Below, one piece after another: positions 10,342-19,228 of a DNA stretch of 64,000 nucleotides. A program made the position numbers and the translations under genes. Under the pieces are notes generated by a model that did no database searches, was not told the DNA's origin, and worked only from the letters and a program-made list of their open reading frames with translations. The stretch comes from an uncultured Microbacteriaceae bacterium (GTDB taxonomy: Bacteria > Actinomycetota > Actinomycetes > Actinomycetales > Microbacteriaceae), in NCBI GenBank assembly GCA_937124545.1, contig CAKZKU010000031.1, forward strand, positions 1 to 64,000. The letters run 5' to 3'. Numbering within the stretch: position 1 is the first letter of the stretch; the number at the start of each line of letters is the position of its first letter.

Positions 10342-11121
10342 CTATCGCGGAGCCAGGTGCTCCAGTGCGCCACGCTCGAGAGCATCCTGGAACGCGAAGC
10401 GGGCCCAGTCGCGATAGCCCGTCACGCTGGGGTGAAAGCCATCCGGGGCAAAAAATCCCTCGCTATATGCCGGAGGCGGAGGCGACATAATCGCAAACGG
10501 CCTGGCTTCCACCAGCGGCCGGAGAGTCCGCTCGATGGCTTGGGAGTGTCCGTAAAGAACGGCCTTCAGGGGTTGGGGCAGTGTCGGGAACTGATTGAAC
10601 GCCGGTAGTGAAGAAAACAGAAGTTGGGCATTCGGGTGGGCCTCGTGAAGAAATTCGGTCAGTCGCTCGAACCGAGAAATGGTGGAACGCAACGGCTTGA
10701 GGTCTTTCGCGTCGTTGGCCCCGAGGGACACCATCACGATGTCGGCGGGTGTGCCGGGGGCAGCCGCGAGAAACTGCGCCAAGATTTCCTTGGACGTCGC
10801 ACCAGATTCGCCAACGGACCGCCAGGAGACACCCCGCTGCGACCACTCGTGTAGGGCTTCGGAGAACTGTGGCACCAATCCCAAGCGAGCATCAGTAACG
10901 CCCACACCAGCCACGGTGGAGTCGCCAACGCCTAATACGTGGAGCGAATTAGGCCCTTCGATAGCCCCATCCCAGGGTTCTGGGGCGGGGGGCATTTTCG
11001 GGTGGAGGCTTCGGACATAGCGACCCTGAGCTATCAGCAGGGGGCTGAGAGCCACGGCGGTTGGCCAGGCCAATCGGTGCGCCACCGTGGGGGGTTCGAG
11101 TCGAAGGGGTTCCTGGTTCAT
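10342..11121 (-). CDS. SGNH/GDSL hydrolase
   Basis: VLGVGDSTVAGVG, MVSLGANDAKD, DGFHPSVTGY catalytic blocks; start at MNQEPLRL. Confidence 0.85.
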   Translation of the reverse strand: MNQEPLRLEPPTVAHRLAWPTAVALSPLLIAQGRYVRSLHPKMPPAPEPWDGAIEGPNSLHVLGVGDSTVAGVGVTDARLGLVPQFSEALHEWSQRGVSWRSVGESGATSKEILAQFLAAAPGTPADIVMVSLGANDAKDLKPLRSTISRFERLTEFLHEAHPNAQLLFSSLPAFNQFPTLPQPLKAVLYGHSQAIERTLRPLVEARPFAIMSPPPPAYSEGFFAPDGFHPSVTGYRDWARFAFQDALERGALEHLAPR

Positions 11122-11137
11122 GACGGGATCCTGGGGG

Positions 11138-12004
11138 TTAGTTCCCGGTGAATCGAGCGAGCAGTTCGTCATAGCGAGCCTTGGTTTTCTCAACGAGCTC
11201 GGCCGGCAGGCGGGGTGGACTACCGGTGAAGTCCCAGTTCTCGCTGAGCCAATTACGCACGATCTGTTTATCGAAGCTATCCAAGCGATTTATTCCACCT
11301 TGAGAATATATTTCACCATCCCAGTATCGAGAGCTATCAGATGTGAGGACTTCATCACCCAGAGTGATGGCGCCCGTGACTGTGTTTCTTCCCCATTCAA
11401 ACTTGGTGTCGGCGAGAATCACCCCACGCTCCTCACACATGCTTGCTGCCCGCATGTAGAGGTCCAGGCTGAGCTGTCTCAACGCGGCAGCGTCCTCGGG
11501 TCCCAGGAGGTCTTCGGTCTGCTCATACGTGATGTTCTCGTCGTGATCGCCCACCGCAGCTTTTGTCGCGGGGGTGTAAATCGGCTCCGGGAGCCGATCG
11601 CCCTCTTTTAGCCCCTCGGGGAGAGCAATGCCGCACACGCTGCCATCGCGCTGGTATTCCTTCCAACCGCTGCCGCACAGGTAGCCGCGCACTACGCATT
11701 CCACGGGGAACATATCGAGGGGCTCGACCACCATCGCATTGCCTGAATAGTCTTCGGGCGCAGGTTCGTCACGGAGATGGTTGGGAATGTCAGGGAATTG
11801 ACGGAACCACCACAGGGTGAGTTGCGTGAGCAGCTCGCCTTTGCCGGGGATCTCCGGCTCGAGGATGTGATCGAAAGCACTGACGCGATCTGTGGCCACC
11901 ATGAGCAACTTTTCAGCGTTACCGATGTTAGATGCCGAAACGGGAATATATAGTTCTCGAACCTTCCCCGAGTAGACGGGTTTCCAGTCGGAGAGGAAAG
12001 TCAT
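11138..12004 (-). CDS. purC: SAICAR synthetase
   Basis: YSGKVRELY, VATDRVSAFD, RGYLCGSGW, ILADTKFEWG. Confidence 0.96.
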   Translation of the reverse strand: MTFLSDWKPVYSGKVRELYIPVSASNIGNAEKLLMVATDRVSAFDHILEPEIPGKGELLTQLTLWWFRQFPDIPNHLRDEPAPEDYSGNAMVVEPLDMFPVECVVRGYLCGSGWKEYQRDGSVCGIALPEGLKEGDRLPEPIYTPATKAAVGDHDENITYEQTEDLLGPEDAAALRQLSLDLYMRAASMCEERGVILADTKFEWGRNTVTGAITLGDEVLTSDSSRYWDGEIYSQGGINRLDSFDKQIVRNWLSENWDFTGSPPRLPAELVEKTKARYDELLARFTGN

Positions 12005-13245
12005 CCGATTCCTTGGGCAATGTCGCTGCGGAAGTGGGATCCTTCCAACCCAATCTTTCCGATGGCGGCGTACCCCAGGGCGCGTGCCTTCGAAAAGTCG
12101 GATCCCATCGCCACCACGCTGACCACGCGACCGCCTGTGGCGAGTAGTTCCTCTCCATCCCAGGCGGTTGCTGCGTGCGCGATGCTGACGGAATCTCCCG
12201 AGGCTTCGTCGAGACCAGTAAGCACTCGGCCTGATTGCGGGTCTTCCGGGTACCCTTCGCTGGCGAGAACAATGGTGAGGGCAACATCGTCGGAAAAGAC
12301 GGGGGCTTCGACGCTCTGCAACACTTCCGTTGCTGCCGCATAGAGCAGAGGGGCAAGCGGCGAGGACAGTCGAGCGAGCACCACCTGCGTCTCGGGGTCA
12401 CCGAATCTAACGTTGAATTCAATGACTTTGATTCCCGTGTCTGTGATCACCAGCCCGCAATAGAGCAACCCGACAAAAGGTGTCCCGCGTTGTGCCATCT
12501 CGCGAATGGTGGGTTCCGCAATCTGCTGTTGAACGGTGTCGATAAAACCTTCGTCCAACCAGGGCAACGGGGAATACGCTCCCATTCCTCCGGTGTTGGG
12601 GCCTTCATCGTTGTCGAACGCACGTTTGTAATCCTGTGCTGGGGTGAGTGGCATTACCGTCGTTCCATCGCTCAAGAAAAATAGGGACACTTCGGGTCCG
12701 GCGAGGAACTCTTCAACCAGAACGTCCCCGTGTTGAAGGTAAAACTCAGCATGCTCGATGGCGTGGTCCTTGTTGTCGGTTACCAGGACGCCTTTGCCCG
12801 ATGCCAATCCATCGGCCTTGACCACATACGGCGCACCGGTTCGCTCGAGTGCCTCCAGGAGCCCGGTGCGATCAGACACATTCCACGCCTGGCCGGTGGG
12901 CACGCCTGCTGCTGCCATAACTTCTTTGGCAAACGCTTTGGAGCCCTCGAGAGCTGCTGCGTCCGCGCTCGGCCCAAAAACGGCTACCCCCGCTTTGCGG
13001 AGCCGGTCGGCAACACCCGCGACCAAAGGTGCTTCGGGGCCAATAATGACAAGGTCGATGTCGGCGCTGACAGCAAACTCGGTGACCACTTTAGGGTTAG
13101 TCGCGTTGAGAGCCACGACCTCGGCGTCGGCAGCAATGCCCGCATTGCCGGGTGCTGCCCACAGTTGGTGCTTCTCGGGGTCTCTCCGGAGAGCCTGAAT
13201 GATGGTGTGTTCACGCGCTCCTGAGCCAACCACCAAAATCTTCAC
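12001..13245 (-). CDS. purD: Phosphoribosylamine-glycine ligase
   Basis: MKILVVGSGAREHTI, KADGLASGKGV, FNVRFGDPETQ. Confidence 0.97.
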   Translation of the reverse strand: MKILVVGSGAREHTIIQALRRDPEKHQLWAAPGNAGIAADAEVVALNATNPKVVTEFAVSADIDLVIIGPEAPLVAGVADRLRKAGVAVFGPSADAAALEGSKAFAKEVMAAAGVPTGQAWNVSDRTGLLEALERTGAPYVVKADGLASGKGVLVTDNKDHAIEHAEFYLQHGDVLVEEFLAGPEVSLFFLSDGTTVMPLTPAQDYKRAFDNDEGPNTGGMGAYSPLPWLDEGFIDTVQQQIAEPTIREMAQRGTPFVGLLYCGLVITDTGIKVIEFNVRFGDPETQVVLARLSSPLAPLLYAAATEVLQSVEAPVFSDDVALTIVLASEGYPEDPQSGRVLTGLDEASGDSVSIAHAATAWDGEELLATGGRVVSVVAMGSDFSKARALGYAAIGKIGLEGSHFRSDIAQGIG

Positions 13246-13285
13246 GCGATTACCCTACTCGGGCGGGCTTGCTAGCGTGTGGCAA

Positions 13286-13648
13286 ATGGCTCTCAAGCGA
13301 ATAGCGCAATCCGACGGGCAGGCTGCACTCCTGGCCTGGGCCGGTGGCACAGCGTCCGCTGAGGATGAGGCGCGGGCAACCCGCTACTGCTTGCAACTTC
13401 TGCGCGATGCGGCACCCGGCAAGAGCGTGGAAGTCAGGGTTCCCCCGTACGGGGCGGCCCAGGTGATTGAGGGTCCCCATCACACCCGGGGCACACCACC
13501 AGCGGTGATTGAAATGGAGCCAGAGACGTGGCTTCGGCTTGCCACCGGAGCCCAGGGTTTTGCGGAGGCTAAGGGCCAAGGTGCCGTGTCCGCCTCGGGG
13601 GAACGCGCGGACCTCACAGCCTGGCTTCCGCTTACGCGGTTACCCTAA
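13286..13648 (+). CDS. Sterol-carrier (SCP2-superfamily) domain protein
   Basis: VEVRVPPYGAAQVIEG...PPAVIEMEPETWLRLATG; ATG at 13286. Confidence 0.7.
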   Translation: MALKRIAQSDGQAALLAWAGGTASAEDEARATRYCLQLLRDAAPGKSVEVRVPPYGAAQVIEGPHHTRGTPPAVIEMEPETWLRLATGAQGFAEAKGQGAVSASGERADLTAWLPLTRLP

Positions 13649-13652
13649 AGCC

Positions 13653-13937
13653 ATGGCAGAGGAATCTTCCGCAAACCGGCAGAGCGTTCGCGTGAGGCGT
13701 TCGCCCAAGCTGTCGGCTTTCGTGGGCGTGTCTGCTGCCGTCGGGTTTTTTGGGACCTTGATCGCGACCGCATTGTTCCCCGCTGACCCTTCTGTTGGTT
13801 TTGGGGCGCTGTTTGCTTACTTTTCTCTCTACGGGATTACCGCTTCGGTTGCGCTGGGCATCTTGGTATGGCTGGGTCTTGAGGCCCTTTCGCGTAAGAG
13901 GGCGAAGGCGATCGAGATGGAGCGCGAGCAAAGCTAG
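13653..13937 (+). CDS. Small two-TM membrane protein, unknown function
   Basis: MAEESSANRQS...; two hydrophobic stretches and a basic tail. Confidence 0.6.
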   Translation: MAEESSANRQSVRVRRSPKLSAFVGVSAAVGFFGTLIATALFPADPSVGFGALFAYFSLYGITASVALGILVWLGLEALSRKRAKAIEMEREQS

Positions 13938-15391
13938 CTAGCTTGGTTGTGCTCGACCCATTCGAGGTATTCATCGCTCACGGTGCCAGTGACGTACTCA
14001 CCGGTGAAGCACGACAGATCCAACCTGGTTACCCCTGAGCCTTCGGTGATTGCTGCTTCGAGATCTTCGACTTCCTGGTAGATCAGGTGGTCTGCACCAA
14101 TCTCGACGGCGATTTCTGGAATCGTTCTTCCCGCAGCCACTAACTCGCCCTTGTTGGGCATGTTGATTCCGTAGACATGGGGGAAGCGCACAGGTGGCGC
14201 TGCGGAAGTGAAGGTCACGGACGCCGCACCTGCATCCCGCGCCATTTCGACAATCTCGCGAGACGTTGTCCCGCGCACGATGGAGTCGTCGACAATGAGC
14301 ACGTTCTTTCCGGCGAACTCGCTCGGCAGCGCATTCAGTTTTTGACGAACGCTCTTCGTCCGTTGGGCTTGGCCGGGCATGATGAACGTGCGGCCGACGT
14401 ATTTGTTCTTGTAAAAGCCTTCGCGATACTCGATGCCTAATTTTCTGGCCACCTGCATGGCGGCGGGTCGGGCAGAATCCGGAATCGGCATCACCACGTC
14501 AATGTTGTCGGTCGGTGCGTAGCGCGCAATCGTGTCGGCAAGCTTCTCGCCCAACCGAAGCCGAGCCTCATACACCGAGATGCCGTTCATCGTGGAGTCC
14601 GGTCTCGCCAGGTACACGTATTCAAAAGAGCACGGTGCCAGTGTGGGCGATGCCGCACACTGGCGGGAAGTCATGGTGCCATCTCGGGCAATAAAGATTG
14701 CTTCGCCGGGTTCCACATCCCGAACAAGGTCGTATCCCCCGGCTTCGAGCACCAGGGATTCGCTCGCAACAACCCACTCATCACCCACCAAACCTGCTTT
14801 GCGGTGGCCCAGCACCAGGGGACGAATGCCGAACGGATCGCGGAAAGCAAGAAGCCCCTGACCGGCGATGACGGCGATCGCCGCATACGAGCCTTCTACC
14901 CTTTCGTGAACTCGGGATATCGCGGTGAAAACGACCTCGGGGCTGAAGGAATCGGTGGCACCGGCGTGCTGGAGTTCGCTCGCCAGCACGTTGACGAGCA
15001 GCTCGGTGTCCGAGGTGGTGTTGAGGTGGCGCCGATCCGTCTGCTGAATCTCCTCGGTGAGCTCGCGGGTGTTGGTGAGGTTCCCGTTATGGACAAGGAC
15101 AATTCCCCAGGGGGAGTTCACATAGAACGGTTGCGCCTCTTGCTCGGTTTTGGCCTTCCCGCGGGTCGCGTAGCGAACGTGCCCGAGGCCTACGGTTCCC
15201 GGTAGCCCTCGCATATCTCTGGTCCGGTAGCCCTCGCGGACCTGACCCTTGGTTTTGTAGACGTGCAGGGTTTGATCATCGGAGGTCGCGATACCCGTGG
15301 AATCCTGGCCACGGTGCTGGAGAAGAGCGAGAGCGTCGTAGACCTGTTGATTAACCGGAGTGGAGGAAACGATGCCGACAATGCCACACAT
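13934..15391 (-). CDS. purF: Amidophosphoribosyltransferase
   Basis: MCGIVGIVSS N-terminal Cys amidotransferase, LIVDDSIVRGTT PRTase loop. Confidence 0.97.
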   Translation of the reverse strand: MCGIVGIVSSTPVNQQVYDALALLQHRGQDSTGIATSDDQTLHVYKTKGQVREGYRTRDMRGLPGTVGLGHVRYATRGKAKTEQEAQPFYVNSPWGIVLVHNGNLTNTRELTEEIQQTDRRHLNTTSDTELLVNVLASELQHAGATDSFSPEVVFTAISRVHERVEGSYAAIAVIAGQGLLAFRDPFGIRPLVLGHRKAGLVGDEWVVASESLVLEAGGYDLVRDVEPGEAIFIARDGTMTSRQCAASPTLAPCSFEYVYLARPDSTMNGISVYEARLRLGEKLADTIARYAPTDNIDVVMPIPDSARPAAMQVARKLGIEYREGFYKNKYVGRTFIMPGQAQRTKSVRQKLNALPSEFAGKNVLIVDDSIVRGTTSREIVEMARDAGAASVTFTSAAPPVRFPHVYGINMPNKGELVAAGRTIPEIAVEIGADHLIYQEVEDLEAAITEGSGVTRLDLSCFTGEYVTGTVSDEYLEWVEHNQAS

Positions 15392-15471
15392 TTCGGGGGA
15401 TTTGCTCCTCGCTTGAGACTGCCTCTAGAGCAATCCTAGCGCTCTAGGAGGCCTTCCCAGCTCGCTGGAAA

Positions 15472-17022
15472 TTAGTCCCGGCGAGCCTTTCTCCGACGCC
15501 AGAAACCCAACCACCCTCCGCCCAACGCAACCGCGGCGAGACTCACGCCGAGCCAGGCCCCCGCATTCACAGGCTCAGGAATCTGGGGTTCCGCCACCCT
15601 CAGATAACTGGGGTCTGGCCAGGTGTATTCCGGTTCGGGATCGACAGCAGGGGGCACCTCGGCTGCCACGGGCTCAGGGTCTGCTGTCTCCTCGGCAACG
15701 CGGGCTGGCGGGACCTCGGGCGCTACGTCAGCGACTACCTCCGGCACTACCGGAGCGGGAGCCTGGCTCGAATTCCTGGGCGATACTGGTTCGCGAACGG
15801 GTGCCGTCGCTTCTGGTTCTGCGACAGGTTCCTCCTCCACTTCCTCGGGGGCGGGCGGAGAAGGCGGAGCGGGGGCGGCGCTAATTGTCACAGACCCTGT
15901 CACGGTGTCAGGTTGGGAGACCGTCGTAACCCCGCCGAGTATTTCCCGCCGCGTCCGGGTGATAGTCGGCGTGTAGATGCCGGGTGTGACGCTCGCCTCC
16001 GCACTGAGTGAGAAACCTGCTTGCGTGCCCGAATCGGTGCCGCGAGAAATGGTCACACCTTCTGGCAGCCCCGAGAGCTCGAGAGCAACACTTGTTCCCT
16101 CAGGGAGTCCGCCCAGGGGCAGACCGGTGTCGACGGTTGCGACGGTGGGCTCGCCGTCAGCGACGAGATTCCAGGTTGGCGCTTGCAGACAGGAGGTTTG
16201 CGCGGGCCATGCTTCCCCTAAGGACCCGGCCTTGCTCTGGGCAAAGGCGACAGCGTTGTCGGCGGAGCACGGGTCGCGGTCGACAACTCCGACGGTCACC
16301 GACAACGTGAACTCGTCAGAGGCGGTGGAGTGCACATAGAGCGTGGGGGTGAGATCCCCGTTGCTCAGTGGATCCGTGAAGGACTCGGCCCCTCCCCAGG
16401 TGACAACACCCTGTCCGCTGGAAGCATGGAGCACCAAGGTGGGGTGGGTGTGCGAGGTATCGGTGACCACCAGCGTTGAGGTTCCCGCGCCACGAAAGTC
16501 GCTTGCGAAACCACCGGCAAGACTGGTGGAGAAATACAGTCGACGACTCTCGAGCACATTTCCGTCGATGGGCTCTAGCGCCATGGTGAAACGCATGGTG
16601 TTGCCTTCGACGCGAACGGTTTGTCGCACGAAGATTGTTTCGCGTGGACTCCTTGCTACTGAACCGGCGCCAACCCACGATGAAGCGCCACCTGGGGAGA
16701 AGTTCTCTGATTCGGTACTGCCCTGGTAGGCGCGGCGCCCGATGGAACCAGCATCGTCCCACTCCAAGCCAAGGGGGCCCAATGTCGATAGCGGTGCGAC
16801 ACCCCAGCCCCTAATCCCCGAATCAAAAGCGACTGGCGCTGCCCCAGAGAGTGTTCCCAGGCTCGAGGAGAGCGCCGAGAATTCCAGGGACGATGTGGCG
16901 AGAGCGGGGGCGGCGGCGACGCTCGAGGTGGGAGTGGCGGAGGCAACTCCGGCGCCCAGGATCAGAATGCCGAGCCACGACACCCAACGGGAGAAAACGG
17001 GAGCGGAGGGCGAAGATGTCAT
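15472..17022 (-). CDS. Predicted surface protein: signal peptide, beta-rich ectodomain, Pro/Glu/Ala-rich stalk, C-terminal TM and RRRKARRD tail
   Basis: Hydrophobic N-terminus; stalk PAPPSPPAPEEVEEEPVAEPEATAPVREP...; WLGVSLAAVALGGGWLGFWRRRKARRD; no LPXTG seen. Confidence 0.65.
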   Translation of the reverse strand: MTSSPSAPVFSRWVSWLGILILGAGVASATPTSSVAAAPALATSSLEFSALSSSLGTLSGAAPVAFDSGIRGWGVAPLSTLGPLGLEWDDAGSIGRRAYQGSTESENFSPGGASSWVGAGSVARSPRETIFVRQTVRVEGNTMRFTMALEPIDGNVLESRRLYFSTSLAGGFASDFRGAGTSTLVVTDTSHTHPTLVLHASSGQGVVTWGGAESFTDPLSNGDLTPTLYVHSTASDEFTLSVTVGVVDRDPCSADNAVAFAQSKAGSLGEAWPAQTSCLQAPTWNLVADGEPTVATVDTGLPLGGLPEGTSVALELSGLPEGVTISRGTDSGTQAGFSLSAEASVTPGIYTPTITRTRREILGGVTTVSQPDTVTGSVTISAAPAPPSPPAPEEVEEEPVAEPEATAPVREPVSPRNSSQAPAPVVPEVVADVAPEVPPARVAEETADPEPVAAEVPPAVDPEPEYTWPDPSYLRVAEPQIPEPVNAGAWLGVSLAAVALGGGWLGFWRRRKARRD

Positions 17023-17089
17023 GCCCGAAGGCTAGGAAGCTCTTTTGCTCCGGCGCAGGAGTTATTCACACCCCGCCTAGACTGGTCGG

Positions 17090-18193
17090 GTGAGCTCCTC
17101 ATCGCCGTACGCCGACAGCGGTGTGGACACGCACGCCGGTGATCGTGCCGTAGAGCTGATGAAAAAAGCGGTCGCAGAGAGCCATTCAGCCCGGGTAATC
17201 GGTGACCTCGGTGGTTTTGCCGGCATTTATGACGCGTCGTTTCTCACCCACTTTCGCCATCCGCTGTTGACCACCTCTACCGACGGCGTTGGCACAAAGG
17301 TGGCCATTGCCAGCGCCATGGATGTTCACGACACAATTGGCTTTGATCTGGTCGGAATGGTGGTGGATGACATCGTTGTTGTCGGCGCTGTCCCGCTGTT
17401 TATGACGGACTATCTCGCCTGCGGGAAAGTGGTTCCGGCTCGCGTAGCCGCCATCGTCGAGGGCATCGCCCGAGCATGTACCCAGAGCGGTGTTTCGCTG
17501 GTCGGTGGCGAGACCGCGGAGCACCCCGGGTTACTCGGGGCAGACGAATACGATGTGGCCGGTGCGGCCACCGGTGTTGTCGAAAAAGATGACCTCCTCA
17601 CCCCTGCGCGGGTTCAACAGGGCGACGTGGTGCTGGCAATGGCCTCTAGTGGCCTGCATAGCAATGGTTTTTCCCTGGTTCGAAAAATCGTCGCCGACAA
17701 TTCCTGGTCTTATGAGCAGAAGCTCCCCGACTTTTCTCGCGAACTGGGACTAGAGCTTCTGGAGCCCACCCGGCTTTACACCGCTGCACTCGTGGAGACA
17801 TTGGGCGCCCACCCTGGCGCCATCCACATGCTGAGTCACGTCACGGGTGGCGGGATCGCGCAAAACCTTTCTCGTGTGTTACCGGAACACCTTGGTGTCA
17901 CGCTCGATCGCTCCGGGTGGTCACCCCCTGCGGTGATGAGGGTGTTGGCAGCGGCCGGTGGTTACTCGCTCGAGTCTCTGGAGAACACCTGGAACATGGG
18001 TCTGGGAATGATCGCCGTTGTCTCAGCTGATGAGGCCGACACGGTCGCTACGACCCTGCGCGAGCAAGGACATGACGTGTGGCAGGTGGGCGTGATTTCG
18101 CCCGCGGAAGACATCAGCCGATTTTCGCCCACGACGGAAGCTAAAGGTGTGCGCGGTGGCGCGGTTGCCCTCGTCGGCGAATACGCGGACTAG
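17090..18193 (+). CDS. purM: Phosphoribosylformylglycinamidine cyclo-ligase
   Basis: YADSGVDTHAGD, GGFAGIYD, TSTDGVGTKVAIA, LVGGETAEHPG. Confidence 0.97.
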   Translation: MSSSSPYADSGVDTHAGDRAVELMKKAVAESHSARVIGDLGGFAGIYDASFLTHFRHPLLTTSTDGVGTKVAIASAMDVHDTIGFDLVGMVVDDIVVVGAVPLFMTDYLACGKVVPARVAAIVEGIARACTQSGVSLVGGETAEHPGLLGADEYDVAGAATGVVEKDDLLTPARVQQGDVVLAMASSGLHSNGFSLVRKIVADNSWSYEQKLPDFSRELGLELLEPTRLYTAALVETLGAHPGAIHMLSHVTGGGIAQNLSRVLPEHLGVTLDRSGWSPPAVMRVLAAAGGYSLESLENTWNMGLGMIAVVSADEADTVATTLREQGHDVWQVGVISPAEDISRFSPTTEAKGVRGGAVALVGEYAD

Positions 18194-18354
18194 TCTCGCG
18201 ACTCTTCGTCAGTCTCGTCGCTGGAGTACGAGTCTTCGTTCTCGGCGGGGTTGGTCAACTCACGCTGAAGTTGGCTGAGGTCCATGTCGGGGCTTGAGTA
18301 TTTGAGCTCCCGTGCCACTTTCGTGTGCTTTGCTTTTTGACGGCCGCGACCCAT
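18190..18354 (-). CDS. DUF3073-like small protein (54 aa), absent from ORF track
   Basis: Reads MGRGRQKAKHTKVARELKYSSPDMDLSQLQRELTNPAENEDSYSSDETDEESRD*; overlaps purM stop by 4 nt. Confidence 0.85.
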   Translation of the reverse strand: MGRGRQKAKHTKVARELKYSSPDMDLSQLQRELTNPAENEDSYSSDETDEESRD

Positions 18355-18456
18355 AGGTCACTCCTTCGTTCTCGTTGACCACTGCGAACACTGGTAGTTG
18401 TCTGCTGCGAGAGCAGAATGCCGCGAGTTTATCACGCAGCGCCTTAGCCGGAGGGG

Positions 18457-18810
18457 TTAGGACAGGGCTGTGGAGACCAACGCGAACGCGCTCCAACACG
18501 CGCCGATTCCGCCGACGCAGTGGGCCGCTGCAAGAGAGATGAGAACCAGAGGCCGACGAGAAATCTGCCCGGGAGTGAGCTGGAGCGCCACGGTCGAAAA
18601 TGTTGTGAGGCCCCCGCACAAGCCCGCAATCAGCGGGAGGGAACCAGCGACGCCGGGGAAAGCAGCGACACCACCGGCGAGTGCGGAGCCCACAATATTG
18701 ACCGCGAGAATCGCCGCCCACGGTTTGGCAGAAACCTCCACGCTGAACCATCGCACGAGAGCCCCGAGCCCTCCAAGACCCAGCGTCAGTGCCCACAGGG
18801 ACAGGCTCAC
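18457..18810 (-). CDS. crcB: CrcB/Fluc fluoride channel, copy 1
   Basis: GGLGALVRW, NIVGSALAG, GLCGGLTTFSTVA; GTG at 18810 overlaps upstream TGA. Confidence 0.88.
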   Translation of the reverse strand: MSLSLWALTLGLGGLGALVRWFSVEVSAKPWAAILAVNIVGSALAGGVAAFPGVAGSLPLIAGLCGGLTTFSTVALQLTPGQISRRPLVLISLAAAHCVGGIGACWSAFALVSTALS

Positions 18811-19190
18811 CCCGACACTCCACTCTTTGCGCGAAGTGTGCTCCCGGTGTGCCAGCCGGCCCACGCCGCCAGCACTCCGACGCTGAGTTGAAAGAGGAGG
18901 AACCCCAGGCCTGTCGACAGAGTCGCGGTAGCGACAAACAGTGACACCGCGGAAAAGGTTGTGAAGGCACCGAGGAAGCCGACTCCGATGCCCGAGCGAA
19001 GGACCTGCGAGAGCGATGGCATACCGTGTGCGGTGAGAAGGCCCAGGAGAAACGCGCCGAGCACGTTCACCACCAACGTGCTGAGAGCAGCATCGACACT
19101 CAGCAGCGCGGCCAGGTTGTCAAGGCCCACTCGAGCGGCGGTGCCGCTGGCACCGCCGGCAGCAACAGCGCCAGCCTCTCTGAATTTCAC
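18807..19190 (-). CDS. crcB: CrcB/Fluc fluoride channel, copy 2
   Basis: GGASGTAARVG, VNVLGAFLLG, GFLGAFTTFSAVS; GTG at 19190. Confidence 0.88.
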   Translation of the reverse strand: MKFREAGAVAAGGASGTAARVGLDNLAALLSVDAALSTLVVNVLGAFLLGLLTAHGMPSLSQVLRSGIGVGFLGAFTTFSAVSLFVATATLSTGLGFLLFQLSVGVLAAWAGWHTGSTLRAKSGVSG

Positions 19191-19228
19191 ATAGCCGAGG
19201 CTAGTGCGTGCGCTTCTAGACTGAGGGC

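Noticed and set aside
19191-19228. Fluoride riboswitch upstream of crcB
   Set aside because: Only 38 bp between start codons, too short, and filled by two -10 boxes.
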